From an uncultured Chitinophagaceae bacterium (GTDB taxonomy: Bacteria > Bacteroidota > Bacteroidia > Chitinophagales > Chitinophagaceae): a DNA stretch of 64,000 nt. Every line of letters starts with the position of its first letter. The stretch's first letter is position 1. The notes beneath the pieces were generated by a model, which searched no databases, was not told the origin of the DNA, and saw only the letters and a list, made by a program, of their open reading frames with translations. Both the position numbers and the translations under genes were made by a program. The stretch is taken from the NCBI GenBank assembly GCA_937907395.1, contig CALCII010000013.1:124001-188000 (forward strand), read 5' to 3'. Of the stretch, positions 8,614 through 16,890 are shown one piece after another.

Positions 8614-10311
8614 CTATTTTAAATGCGTCAAAATACAATTCAATATCAAGTTTGCTCTTGCAGTAGTAAAGTCTTCAAATTTATCCTCCGTCCACAACGT
8701 TTCATCAGCAGGGATTAAATGACGCTTTACAAAGGCAGCTTTATCAGTTACATGATTATTGATCCAATCCTTGAAAGGACTTGCATTTTTTAATCCCCTG
8801 TTAGTGCTGAAATCTATCAATTGAAAATTCCGGATGCTATTGATTTTTGCTGATTCAATCTTTAGTGATTCCAATATTGATTTAGGCATGATGTGGTCAA
8901 TATCATTTATCCTAATGGTCTGTCCTCTGTCATACATGAGGTAATAAACAAATGAACTTTCTAGTTCATCGAGGTTATCGATGGTATAAGTTCTGGTAAA
9001 TGTAATTGGATGGTCTGTATAAACCAGGAACAATTCATCGGTTGGGAAATCTTTGTTTTTAAAGTGCTGTATTTTATCCAATAATTTACGGATACCTGTT
9101 TTGTAAGGTATCCATCCTGCACCTTTGCTTTTAAATACTCCATTAATGAGTGAATGGTATATCCATTTCTCCAACCTTGGGTGTTCCGCATTTTTAGCAT
9201 CAAAATTGACAAAGAAGTTTTCTAATTCTTTATCGCTTATTTTCTTATGAAAAAGATGGTAGGCGATAAAAAACAATGGAATAAAAGAACGGTTGCCTTC
9301 TTTATAGTAATAATATAATTTTGAATTAATGAGAAAGTCCTTGAGGCATTTAAGAGTTACCTTAATCCTTTCTCTGTTTTTTATAGCGAATTGAGCATCG
9401 GCTGCTTCAATCGCAGCCATTTCCTTTTTGTGATTGTCCTGCAATAAGAAAATTAACTTGATAAGATTGTCCTGCGTTAGTCCAATTTCTTCATAGCTCT
9501 TTAATGTTTCTTCTAAAAAGCCTTCCATTTCCCATTCAAATCCTTTGAGCACAGAAGCTACCAAATCAAAAGAAGAAAGCTTTGTGCCGCCATCGTTCAA
9601 CCTTCGGAATAACTCAACGATTCTTTGTTTATTCGTTATTTCATCAAATGATTTATTCACTGACACTTTTGAAATACCGAGACAATCTGCTGTCAACGTA
9701 TTCTTGTAAAACGCTTTTATGTTTTTTTCAACATGTTTTCGTTGAGTAGTATCCTGTATATTTTGCGCCTTTATTATTTCTTCACCAACCTGGTCTTCAT
9801 CATTGGTATCTTTTAATCTTTTTAGCAAGGAGCTGGCAAGATACCATTTATGTTCTGGTACTGTTCTGTCTTCATTTCCCTTCGACTGTTTAGGTAATTT
9901 ACTTTCTTCTTTCTCAAACTTAAATTCGAATTCGGTATTATAATCGCTGAACAAATCAAAATACAACACCTTGCCATTGATACTTCCTTTTAAACCAATA
10001 TAGAAAGATTGCATTCGCTGTTGCCCGTCAATTACAAAATTCTGTAATTGGGTTAGCGTATCTACTTGTCTTGAATTTATAATGCCACCATCTTTTGTAA
10101 ATGTCCTGTAATTAAAAAGAGGTTTACTTCCTTTTTCTTCTTCAATCACCATAACACCGCCGAAAGAATCTCCTTTCAGAAGTGTATCAAACAATAATTC
10201 CATTTTTTCCTCATCCCATACCAACCGTCGCTGAATAACAGGAAGTACAAACTTTTCTTCTTCAATTTCGTTGATTACGTCTGATATTTTATATGATTTC
10301 CAGGTTGCCAT
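8614..10311 (-). CDS. GmrSD-like DUF262/DUF1524 protein
   Basis: A 565-residue protein with an N-terminal DUF262 (ParB/sulfiredoxin-like nucleotidase) domain, seen in VLPVIQRRLVWDEEKM and the motif DGQQRMQS near residue 95. The C-terminal HNH-like part has DIDHIMPKS followed by the IRNFQLIDFSTNRGLKNASPF stretch. The whole resembles single-chain GmrSD, a type IV restriction enzyme that attacks DNA with modified cytosine. It is the first visible gene of the defence-rich region and is followed by a small nuclease-like gene. Confidence 0.83.
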   Translation of the reverse strand: MATWKSYKISDVINEIEEEKFVLPVIQRRLVWDEEKMELLFDTLLKGDSFGGVMVIEEEKGSKPLFNYRTFTKDGGIINSRQVDTLTQLQNFVIDGQQRMQSFYIGLKGSINGKVLYFDLFSDYNTEFEFKFEKEESKLPKQSKGNEDRTVPEHKWYLASSLLKRLKDTNDEDQVGEEIIKAQNIQDTTQRKHVEKNIKAFYKNTLTADCLGISKVSVNKSFDEITNKQRIVELFRRLNDGGTKLSSFDLVASVLKGFEWEMEGFLEETLKSYEEIGLTQDNLIKLIFLLQDNHKKEMAAIEAADAQFAIKNRERIKVTLKCLKDFLINSKLYYYYKEGNRSFIPLFFIAYHLFHKKISDKELENFFVNFDAKNAEHPRLEKWIYHSLINGVFKSKGAGWIPYKTGIRKLLDKIQHFKNKDFPTDELFLVYTDHPITFTRTYTIDNLDELESSFVYYLMYDRGQTIRINDIDHIMPKSILESLKIESAKINSIRNFQLIDFSTNRGLKNASPFKDWINNHVTDKAAFVKRHLIPADETLWTEDKFEDFTTARANLILNCILTHLK

Positions 10312-10365
10312 AAACAGTTAATTGGTGAATTGCTAATATAACCAGATTTGCTAAATTACCAGAAG

Positions 10366-10505
10366 ACCCGGTACAGTCCTTCTGCCTTTTAATTGTCTTC
10401 CATTTATTTAAAGATGGCAGAACCACTGTGCCGGTCAATGATACTGGGAATTGAGCCTGGCTATTGACAGATACAACTAAACTATCCTGCCAGGCACAAT
10501 TCCAG
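10366..10505 (+). repeat. Structured repeat, copy 1 (upstream of cyclotransferase gene)
   Basis: CCGGTACAGT (10368-10377) can pair with ACTGTGCCGG (10425-10434), enclosing TTCTGCC (10380-10386) with GGCAGAA (10416-10422). A second domain pairs CTGGGAATTG (10444-10453, one bulge) with CAATTCCAG (10497-10505), enclosing GCCTGGC (10455-10461) with GCCAGGC (10489-10495). A homologous copy lies at 11141-11259 with compensatory changes in the first stem. It may be a structured RNA or a single-strand DNA recognition site. Confidence 0.6.
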
Positions 10506-10523
10506 ATAAATAAAGAAGCCATA

Positions 10524-10531
10524 TACATTTG
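10524..10531 (+). promoter_or_regulatory. -7 box for the cyclotransferase gene
   Basis: TACATTTG fits TAnnTTTG and lies 21 bases before the ATG at 10553, right after the structured repeat. No clear upstream TTTG at the usual distance. Confidence 0.4.
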
Positions 10532-10552
10532 TAATCTAAACCTGAATGCTAC

Positions 10553-11056
10553 ATGTTGATTTTTGCTTACGGCTCAAATATGAATTCGAACAGGCTTACA
10601 AAACGGGTTCGTTCAGCAGTGAAGGTTACCAACGCATTTCTTACAGGTCACAAAATAGTTTGTAATAAAATTAGTAACGACGGTTCTGCAAAGGCGAATG
10701 TTATCGAGACTGATGTACCTGATGAAATTGTTTGGGGAGTATTGTTTTCTATTGATCGCAGCGAGAAATACTTGCTTGATAAAGCTGAAGGTTTAGGTAA
10801 AGGTTACATTGAGGGCATATTGACATTTTTTGATGAAACCAATAACTCATACACTGCACAGATTTATATTGCCGACAGTAACTCCATAGATAATACTTTG
10901 CTGCCGTATGATTGGTATAAAGAATTTATTATAAGCGGTGCTATCCAGAATAAATTACCTGCCGAATATATTTTACAGCTACAATCTATTGCCTGTATTC
11001 CTGACCATGATGAAGCGAGAAGAATTAAAAACTATTCTATTTTGTCTGGCGAGTAG
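10553..11056 (+). CDS. Gamma-glutamylcyclotransferase-like (GGCT/AIG2) protein
   Basis: A 167-residue protein with the N-terminal FAYGSNM motif and a candidate catalytic glutamate in LDKAEGLGKGY, as in GGCT-fold enzymes that release 5-oxoproline from gamma-glutamyl compounds. The substrate is not evident, and some family members act on gamma-glutamylamines or have other roles. The gene stands alone between two homologous structured repeats (10366-10505 and 11141-11259), like a single-gene cassette, inside a defence-gene region. Confidence 0.82.
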   Translation: MLIFAYGSNMNSNRLTKRVRSAVKVTNAFLTGHKIVCNKISNDGSAKANVIETDVPDEIVWGVLFSIDRSEKYLLDKAEGLGKGYIEGILTFFDETNNSYTAQIYIADSNSIDNTLLPYDWYKEFIISGAIQNKLPAEYILQLQSIACIPDHDEARRIKNYSILSGE

Positions 11057-11597
11057 TATTCTTTTGTTACCAGCTTTCGAATCTTTAGTCATCTTCCGTT
11101 GCGACGCTCCGTTCATCGTTCTGTTCTTCTATCATCAAAGACCCGGTGCAGTACACCTGTCTTATTTCTTTTCCGCCTTCGGCAAATAAGCCTGGAGAAC
11201 TGCACCGGATAAAGATATTGGGAATTGAGATTCCTTCATTCTTCAGCAAACACAATTCCAGACAAACAAAGCTCAAAGCAATTTCAACTTAGATTTCTTT
11301 TTCCTTCTCTCAAAGACACAACAAGTAGTTGTAATCTGTTTTGTAAGAAAATGGGCAAAGCGAAAGCGAAGTTATGCGGCTGCATTGATGATTTATCAAA
11401 GAGCAAAAAGACTACGGCATAAACAAGATCATCCCACACCACTGCAGATTTAATTTATTCCGTTTCCTTTTTGTTTTTCCTGCAGCCACATTATTGTAAG
11501 GCTTTCTTTTTTTCCATTTTTTCTTTTACAAAACAATTTTTTTTCATCATCAGAACACAGTTAGACAATCATTTTTTAAACATTTAAAATTTCAGTT
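11057..11597. other. 541-base stretch without a supported gene
   Basis: Contains the second structured repeat at 11141-11259. A short plus-strand frame ends at 11422; from ATG 11351 it gives a 23-residue peptide beginning MGKAKAKLCGC, too short to support. From about 11450 to 11597 the sequence is very T-rich, and the leader of ssb (TTTAAAATTTCAGTT before the ATG) closes the region. Confidence 0.5.
11141..11259 (+). repeat. Structured repeat, copy 2 (downstream of cyclotransferase gene)
   Basis: CCGGTGCAGT (11143-11152) pairs perfectly with ACTGCACCGG (11199-11208), enclosing CTTATTT (11161-11167) with AAATAAG (11184-11190). GGAATTG (11221-11227) pairs with CAATTCC (11253-11259). It shares with copy 1 AGACCCGGT, GGGAATTGAG and CACAATTCCAGA. 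The 11-base gap between the first stem and GGGAATTGA is also the same. Inner stems differ in sequence but are kept as stems. Confidence 0.6.
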
Positions 11598-11990
11598 ATG
11601 GAAATCATCGGAAGAATTACAGCAGACGCAACCGTTAACGAAACAAAAGCAGGGAAAAAAGTGGTGAACTTTTCCATTGCTATCAATGACACTTACAAAC
11701 CAAAAGGAAGTACGGAGGTGCAAAAGATCACAACCTATGTAAACTGTTCGTACTGGATTAATCCGGGTGTATCAGCGTATTTAACCAAAGGCAGTTTAGT
11801 GGAGTGTTATGGCCGTATCGGTGCAAACGCCTGGACAACCAAAGAAGGCGAAGTAAAGGCCAGCCTTACATTTCATGTCAACACCATCAAACTGCATGGC
11901 CGTTCAAATGGCAGCAATGCTTCTCCTGCACCAGTAGTGCCAATGATGACCGCACCAGCCGCAGAAGTAGTGGACGATTTACCATTCTAA
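11598..11990 (+). CDS. ssb: Single-stranded DNA-binding protein
   Basis: A 130-residue SSB with an OB fold (MEIIGRITADATVNET at the start, YVNCSYW, SLVECYGRIGANAW) and the acidic tail DDLPF that recruits partner proteins. It is much shorter in the linker than typical chromosomal SSB. With DUF932 and radC nearby this is the usual mobile-element set, so it probably serves transfer or replication of the element. A hairpin with a T-rich tail follows. Confidence 0.92.
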   Translation: MEIIGRITADATVNETKAGKKVVNFSIAINDTYKPKGSTEVQKITTYVNCSYWINPGVSAYLTKGSLVECYGRIGANAWTTKEGEVKASLTFHVNTIKLHGRSNGSNASPAPVVPMMTAPAAEVVDDLPF

Positions 11991-11997
11991 TCAACAG

Positions 11998-12030
11998 GGC
12001 ATCCCGCTTGCCGTGGGATGCCTTTCATTT
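11998..12030 (+). terminator. Probable terminator after ssb
   Basis: GGCATCCC (11998-12005) pairs with GGGATGCC (12015-12022), followed by TTTCATTTC. Confidence 0.6.
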
Positions 12031-12056
12031 CTTAATCATTCTTAAAATTTACAACT

Positions 12057-13091
12057 ATGGCACACAATATTAATTTCAATGAACAGACAGGTAAACACAG
12101 TTTCTTTTCAGTAAAAGAAAAAGCATGGCATGGTTTGGGACAAATTGTGGAAGACTATCCCAACAGTAAAGAAGCATTGCAATTTGCAGGGCTTGATTTT
12201 GAAGTATTGAAACGACCAAATACACACCGTTTAGATGATGGCACAGAAGTGATTTCTAAAAGTTCATTCTACACTTACCGTCCTGACAGCAGTGCAATAT
12301 TGGGTGACCGCTTGGGCAAGGATTATGAAGTGGTGCAAAATGCAGATGCTTTCAGTTTCTTTGATGCTATTGTAGAAGGTGACGGCATTCAATACGAAAC
12401 TGCCGGAGCATTGGGAAAGGGAGAAAAGGTTTTTATTACTGCTAAACTACCCGGTTACATCAAAGTTGGTAGTCATGATATGATTGAAAAGTATTTATTC
12501 CTTACTACTTCGCATGATGGGTTTGGTAGTATCATGGCAGCGTTTACACCTGTAAGAATTGTTTGTAACAATACCCTCAATGCTGCTTTGAAAAACTGTT
12601 GTAATTCCATTAAGATCCGTCACACCGCTAATGCCAAAGAACGATTAGAAGAAGCTCACAAAGTAATGGGTATCTCTAACCTGCTTTCTGTACAGTTAGA
12701 AGGAATTTTTAATCAATGGGCAAAGGTTCGTATTACCGATAAGGAAGTACAGAAACTGATACAATTGGCAATGGTTCCAAATAAAGAAGTATTGCAGAAT
12801 ATTGGAAAAGGTGAACTGGATGAGTTAAGCACATGTTTTAAAAATATGTGCGATGATGTATATGAATACAACGTGAGCAGCCCATCGCAGCAATATGAAA
12901 CAACAAAGGGAACAGTGTTTGGCGCATATAATGCTATCACTGGCTATTTTCAAAACGTCAGGAATTACAAAGATGACGAAGCCAAAATGAAATCATTGTT
13001 GTACGGTGGCACTGCACAACTAAGAACACAAAAAGCCTTTCAGCTTTGTGAGGATTTTGTAAAGAGTGAAATGGTGGGTATCTACAATTGA
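12057..13091 (+). CDS. DUF932 phage/plasmid-like protein
   Basis: A 344-residue protein of the DUF932 (TIGR03299) family. It has the characteristic AWHGLGQIVEDYPNSKEAL near the start, the FFDAIVEGDGIQYETAGALGKGE region, and CNNTLNAAL in the middle. Members are frequent on phages, plasmids and integrative elements next to ssb and radC, but no biochemical function is established. It lies between two hairpins, so it probably has its own transcript. Confidence 0.9.
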   Translation: MAHNINFNEQTGKHSFFSVKEKAWHGLGQIVEDYPNSKEALQFAGLDFEVLKRPNTHRLDDGTEVISKSSFYTYRPDSSAILGDRLGKDYEVVQNADAFSFFDAIVEGDGIQYETAGALGKGEKVFITAKLPGYIKVGSHDMIEKYLFLTTSHDGFGSIMAAFTPVRIVCNNTLNAALKNCCNSIKIRHTANAKERLEEAHKVMGISNLLSVQLEGIFNQWAKVRITDKEVQKLIQLAMVPNKEVLQNIGKGELDELSTCFKNMCDDVYEYNVSSPSQQYETTKGTVFGAYNAITGYFQNVRNYKDDEAKMKSLLYGGTAQLRTQKAFQLCEDFVKSEMVGIYN

Positions 13092-13097
13092 CGATTA

Positions 13098-13125
13098 TTA
13101 AGGGGCATTTCAAAATGCCCCTTAA
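13098..13125 (+). terminator. Strong hairpin after DUF932 gene
   Basis: TTAAGGGGCATTT (13098-13110) and AAATGCCCCTTAA (13113-13125) are perfectly complementary. There is no long T-run after it, but its position just behind the stop fits a terminator. Confidence 0.6.
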
Positions 13126-13135
13126 ACTTGTAAAA

Positions 13136-13185
13136 AAGCTGCCCCGCAACATGGAGACAGAGTTTGTAAAATGGCGGGGCAGCTT
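13136..13185. repeat. 12-bp inverted repeat before the caspase-like gene
   Basis: AAGCTGCCCCGC (13136-13147) and GCGGGGCAGCTT (13174-13185) are perfect complements around a 26-base loop. The repeat lies 41 bases before the caspase-like start. It could be a terminator partner, a regulatory hairpin in the leader, or an operator. Confidence 0.5.
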
Positions 13186-13225
13186 GGGGTTTGGCGAAGA
13201 TTAATTGTATCGGTAAATTTGGATA

Positions 13226-14104
13226 ATGCGCTATACTAATCAAATAGAACCCGTCAGGAAAGCCCTGATAATTGGTAGCCCTGGTACTGAGGGTGTGGAT
13301 TATTTGTATAGTGCCTCAACAGATGTTACGAATATTACCAATCACTTGCTTTCTTCAAGAGGTGGTAAATGGAAGGATAACGAGATACAAGTGCTATGGA
13401 ATCCGGGCATTGCAGAATTAGCTGCAATTATTGAAAACATAATCGCAGATTATCTTTTTGTTTATTATGCCGGGCATGGTTATGAGACTACTATCGGAGA
13501 AAGAAAAATATGCTTATGCGATGCAGATGTTTCCGATTTTTTTCTGCTGAATAATAGCCCCCGGCAATTAATAGTAATTGACGCATGCCGGGAAAAAGAA
13601 TATCCTGCAATCAGCGGTATTCCGGAGGAAGAAGAATGGTTGCCGTTTGATGGCTATTATCCGGAAAGAGAGGCTTTTGATAATTATATTTTACAATCGC
13701 CGGTTGGAAAGAAAATAATCCATGCTACAAAAAGCGGGTTTGCTTCATGGGAGGATAAAAAAGGGAAAGGTGGTGTATTCACCACAAACCTCATATTAAG
13801 TACAAGGAAGATCAAGTGTGATGATTTATATGCACCCATTAGCATCGAGCAGTCAATATGGAAAGCCAGGAAAATGATTAAACAATCAGGCGATGAACAG
13901 GAACCTGAAATTGTTTATTCAATCGGCAATCTTCAGGTTCCGTTTGCCGTGTATGTTAAAAGCGAAGCAAAAACAGTTTATTCAAATCCTTCCAATTACA
14001 ATAAACCCCGAACTATGCCAGGAAGGGAGCCGTCAAATTCCGGAGCATTAACCTTTGGCTTACTCTTACTTGGGATTGCTTTAATAGCAAATAATTCTGA
14101 CTAA
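13226..14104 (+). CDS. Caspase-like (C14) cysteine protease with C-terminal membrane anchor
   Basis: A 292-residue protein. The caspase/metacaspase core has its catalytic His in YYAGHGYE (H84) and catalytic Cys in IVIDACREKE (C121). The C-terminus (about 270-288) is a single hydrophobic segment (LTFGLLLLGIALIA), so the protease is probably tail-anchored in the inner membrane. No recognition domain such as WD40, STAND or TPR is fused to it. In defence systems such proteases act as cell-killing effectors. The gene stands alone between DUF932 and radC, so what would activate it is not clear. Confidence 0.8.
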   Translation: MRYTNQIEPVRKALIIGSPGTEGVDYLYSASTDVTNITNHLLSSRGGKWKDNEIQVLWNPGIAELAAIIENIIADYLFVYYAGHGYETTIGERKICLCDADVSDFFLLNNSPRQLIVIDACREKEYPAISGIPEEEEWLPFDGYYPEREAFDNYILQSPVGKKIIHATKSGFASWEDKKGKGGVFTTNLILSTRKIKCDDLYAPISIEQSIWKARKMIKQSGDEQEPEIVYSIGNLQVPFAVYVKSEAKTVYSNPSNYNKPRTMPGREPSNSGALTFGLLLLGIALIANNSD

Positions 14105-14300
14105 TAGGTTCTGATTTTCCCCTTCATTAATTCCTCACAAAGTTCGCCTTTTGTCTCCGTGGCGGCCATGAAATTCCGGCATAAAGAAAACTATTCCTGC
14201 ATTATATCAGATACTATTTATTCCGTTGCTTCATTGCCTTGGTCGCCAAAAGGCGGATGCAGTTCCATAATTAATTTCTAAATCTTTAAAATGAAATGTT

Positions 14301-14774
14301 ATGGAACAGTTAGCAATGCAATTTCCGCAATGGACAAGAGTAGCAGAAGTAGAATTGGTTTATAAAACAAAAGTGAAAGCTTCAGAAAGACCCAAAGTAA
14401 ATTCTTCAGCGGATATTTATAATATACTTCGGCAGGTTTGGGATGAAAATAAAATTGACATGCTGGAAGAGTTCAAAGTAATATTTCTGAACAGGGCTAA
14501 CAGGGTTACCGGCGTTTACGATGCTTCATCCGGTGGTATTACAGGCACAGTGGCCGATCCACGATTGATATTAGCTGCCGCTATTAAATCACTGTCAGTA
14601 TCAATTGTGCTATCACATAACCATCCAAGCGGCAACTTAAAACCCAGCCGTGCCGACGAAGAATTGACTCTTAAAATAAAAGAAGCGGCCAGTTACCACG
14701 ATATTAAGGTGCTGGACCACATAATCATATCCAGTGAAGGTTACTATTCCTTTGCTGATGAGGGGCTTATATAG
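14301..14774 (+). CDS. radC: RadC-family JAB/MPN domain protein
   Basis: A 157-residue RadC-like protein with the JAMM metal-binding signature (SHNHPSGNLKPSRADEELT) and the upstream glutamate in EEFKVIFLNRANRVTG. The short form, lacking the N-terminal helix-hairpin-helix part, is typical of mobile elements. Function is unproven; a role in DNA repair was withdrawn for the E. coli protein. Its start context (TTTAAAAT then ATGG) resembles those of ssb and DUF932 nearby. Confidence 0.88.
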   Translation: MEQLAMQFPQWTRVAEVELVYKTKVKASERPKVNSSADIYNILRQVWDENKIDMLEEFKVIFLNRANRVTGVYDASSGGITGTVADPRLILAAAIKSLSVSIVLSHNHPSGNLKPSRADEELTLKIKEAASYHDIKVLDHIIISSEGYYSFADEGLI

Positions 14775-14782
14775 CCCCTTTA
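14761..14782 (+). terminator. Terminator overlapping the radC end
   Basis: AGGGGCT (14761-14767) pairs with AGCCCCT (14773-14779), followed by TTAAA. It separates radC from the Wadjet operon. Confidence 0.55.
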
Positions 14783-14806
14783 AACCATTCTATTTCATTC
14801 TTTTAA

Positions 14807-14825
14807 TCAAAATTTGCTATTTTGA
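14807..14825. promoter_or_regulatory. Palindrome just before jetA
   Basis: TCAAAAT (14807-14813) and ATTTTGA (14819-14825) are perfect inverted halves with a 5-base spacer, ending 3 bases before the jetA ATG. It resembles an operator. The half-site is like the palindrome in front of the CBASS operon but the spacing differs. Confidence 0.4.
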
Positions 14826-14828
14826 GGA

Positions 14829-16292
14829 ATGACCTTTGAGGAAATCCTTCTACAGTTTAAAACAGCTAAACCTTTACTGCTTTTACGGGCAAAAAATGCT
14901 GCCTTTATCATTTCTTTTTTTCAAAAAGTATTTTCTGATGCTAACATAACTACTATTACCAATAGCGAATTGCGAAGTAAACTGGAAGGCTACATGGAAG
15001 AACTGTCGTATGAAGAAAGAGATGAAGAACTGGAGGCAGGGACACTGTTTGATGATTTTTCGGTAAGAGCTGCTCAGTATATCGATAAATGGAGCAATAG
15101 CGGTTTTTTAAGAAAATACCCTAATGACGAAGGAGAAGATCTGCATGAGTTAACGCCTGATACCATCAAAGCGTTGAAATGGCTTTCTGATCTTGAACGG
15201 AGAGAGCATGTTGGAACCAACAGCCGGTTCAAGGACATTTTTTTCAAGCTTCAGAAAATGATTGAACAAACCAATGAAGATGCAGAAGCACGAATAGAAG
15301 AACTCCAAAAGAAAAAATGGGCCATTGAAGATGAAATAACCCTGCTGAAATCAGGAAAGAAGCCATCGGTATTTGACGAAACGGAAATAAAGGAACAGTT
15401 TTACGATTTAAATAAAATGGCAAGAGAACTGCTTGCCGACTTTAGCGAAGTAGAACAAAACTTTGAGCAAATACGAAAAGATATTCAACGGAAATACACC
15501 GAAAAGGATGTAGCTAAAGGAACATTGTTAGTATTTGCCCTTGATGCTCTTGATGATATTGATCAGAAACCGCAAGGAAAAAGTTTTAAAGCATTTTGGG
15601 AGTTTTTGATGGATGAAAGAAGGCAACAAGAATTTACACAACTTACAGAAAGGCTTTACCAGCTTTTAAATGAACACAATATTGATTATAATAATGATAG
15701 ATTTTTAAAACACCTGAAACGTTTCCTGCATGTGTCTGGCCGGAAAGTGATTGATTCTAACCGGAAACTAAGTGAAAAAATAAGCCGGGTACTTTCTGAA
15801 AAAAATCTTTTGGAAAGAAGAAGGGCTATGGAATTGATTGGTGATATACGACAGATGGCATATTCCCTTATCGAAACAAAAATTAAGGAAGATGATTTTA
15901 TAGTTATTGAAGATGAGCCATACATTAATCTTTTTGACAGATGGGAACCTGGTGAAGAGAAAGATGATATTACAGGTATATTATTTCCAGATGGAAGCGT
16001 AGATAATGAAGATGCGGATTTTAAAATACTGTTCGACCAGTTTACAATTGACAGAAAGAAATTATTGCAAAGAATTGATGCAATGCTCGAAGAAAAAACC
16101 CAGGTTACTTTAAAGGAAATAGTCGATGAGTATGGGATTGAAAATGGTCTAAGCGAAATTGTTGGCTATTTTTCGATAGCCACTTCAAGTACACATCATA
16201 TTATAATAGAAGAAGCAAAAGAACCAATTTTAATTGGCGAAAGAAAAGTAAATGTGCCAATGGTAATCTATACAAAGCCAACAACAAAGTAA
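14829..16292 (+). CDS. jetA: Wadjet JetA (DUF3375, kleisin-like)
   Basis: A 487-residue DUF3375 protein. JetA is the MukF-like kleisin subunit of the Wadjet anti-plasmid condensin, bridging the JetC ATPase heads and binding JetB. The N-terminal winged-helix region (FKTAKPLLLLRAKNAAFIISFFQKVF) and a long acidic, coiled-coil middle (about 160-240) fit. First gene of a tight four-gene set: jetB begins 1 base after its stop. Together JetABCD extrude and cleave small circular DNA. Confidence 0.9.
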   Translation: MTFEEILLQFKTAKPLLLLRAKNAAFIISFFQKVFSDANITTITNSELRSKLEGYMEELSYEERDEELEAGTLFDDFSVRAAQYIDKWSNSGFLRKYPNDEGEDLHELTPDTIKALKWLSDLERREHVGTNSRFKDIFFKLQKMIEQTNEDAEARIEELQKKKWAIEDEITLLKSGKKPSVFDETEIKEQFYDLNKMARELLADFSEVEQNFEQIRKDIQRKYTEKDVAKGTLLVFALDALDDIDQKPQGKSFKAFWEFLMDERRQQEFTQLTERLYQLLNEHNIDYNNDRFLKHLKRFLHVSGRKVIDSNRKLSEKISRVLSEKNLLERRRAMELIGDIRQMAYSLIETKIKEDDFIVIEDEPYINLFDRWEPGEEKDDITGILFPDGSVDNEDADFKILFDQFTIDRKKLLQRIDAMLEEKTQVTLKEIVDEYGIENGLSEIVGYFSIATSSTHHIIIEEAKEPILIGERKVNVPMVIYTKPTTK

Positions 16293-16293
16293 T

Positions 16294-16890
16294 ATGGAAA
16301 TAAAAATCGCAAGGGCTCCATTTGCCGCAGTCATTATTAAACTATTGCAGGGGCCTGTGTATGCAGATGATAAAAACATCTGGCGGGAACTACTGGGCTG
16401 GCAATCTGCCATACAGGAATATTTTGGTAAAATAGGTATGGAACTAATCATCAATGAGCAGGATGGCTTTGCAAGGGTTATGCAGCCCGAAACTGATGAA
16501 AATGATGATAATCCACTACCACGCCTTATGAAAAAACAATCCCTGAATTATGAAGCTACATTGCTGGCTGTAATGCTCAGGGAAGGACTTGAAGAGTTTG
16601 ATGTAAAAAGCGAAGGAACAAAATTCTATCTCACCCAAAAAGAAATAAAAGAACGGATTGAATTGTTTTATAAAGAACAAACCAATAAAAGTAAACTTTG
16701 GAAAGATTTATCAAAACCAATAACCAGTTTAATAAATATTGGCATACTAAAGCTGAATCGTGAGGATACTGTCAATAAGGATAACAACCAGTACGAAATA
16801 AAAAGAATTATCAAGGCATTTATCAGCAATGATAAACTTGAAGAAATAAAGAATAAGTTAAGTAACTATGTCAACTCTGTTCAGCAATAA
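16294..16890 (+). CDS. jetB: Wadjet JetB (DUF4194, KITE-like)
   Basis: A 198-residue DUF4194 protein, the MukE-like winged-helix subunit that binds the JetA kleisin. The segment LNYEATLLAVMLREGLEEFDVK followed by TKEEIKERIELF-like helices fits the family. The last 23 bases overlap jetC, which means coupled translation and fixed stoichiometry. Confidence 0.88.
   Translation: MEIKIARAPFAAVIIKLLQGPVYADDKNIWRELLGWQSAIQEYFGKIGMELIINEQDGFARVMQPETDENDDNPLPRLMKKQSLNYEATLLAVMLREGLEEFDVKSEGTKFYLTQKEIKERIELFYKEQTNKSKLWKDLSKPITSLINIGILKLNREDTVNKDNNQYEIKRIIKAFISNDKLEEIKNKLSNYVNSVQQ

Noticed and set aside
10366..11259. Integron attC sites flanking a gene cassette
   Set aside because: The repeats lack the conserved GTTRRRY and RYYYAAC core sites and no integron integrase is near.
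10366..11290. Retron or type III toxin-antitoxin RNA
   Set aside because: No reverse transcriptase or ToxN-like gene is near; the neighbouring gene is a cyclotransferase-like protein.
11225..11422. 65-residue plus-strand frame
   Set aside because: It begins inside the structured repeat and has no recognisable motif; only a very short peptide from 11351 could be imagined.
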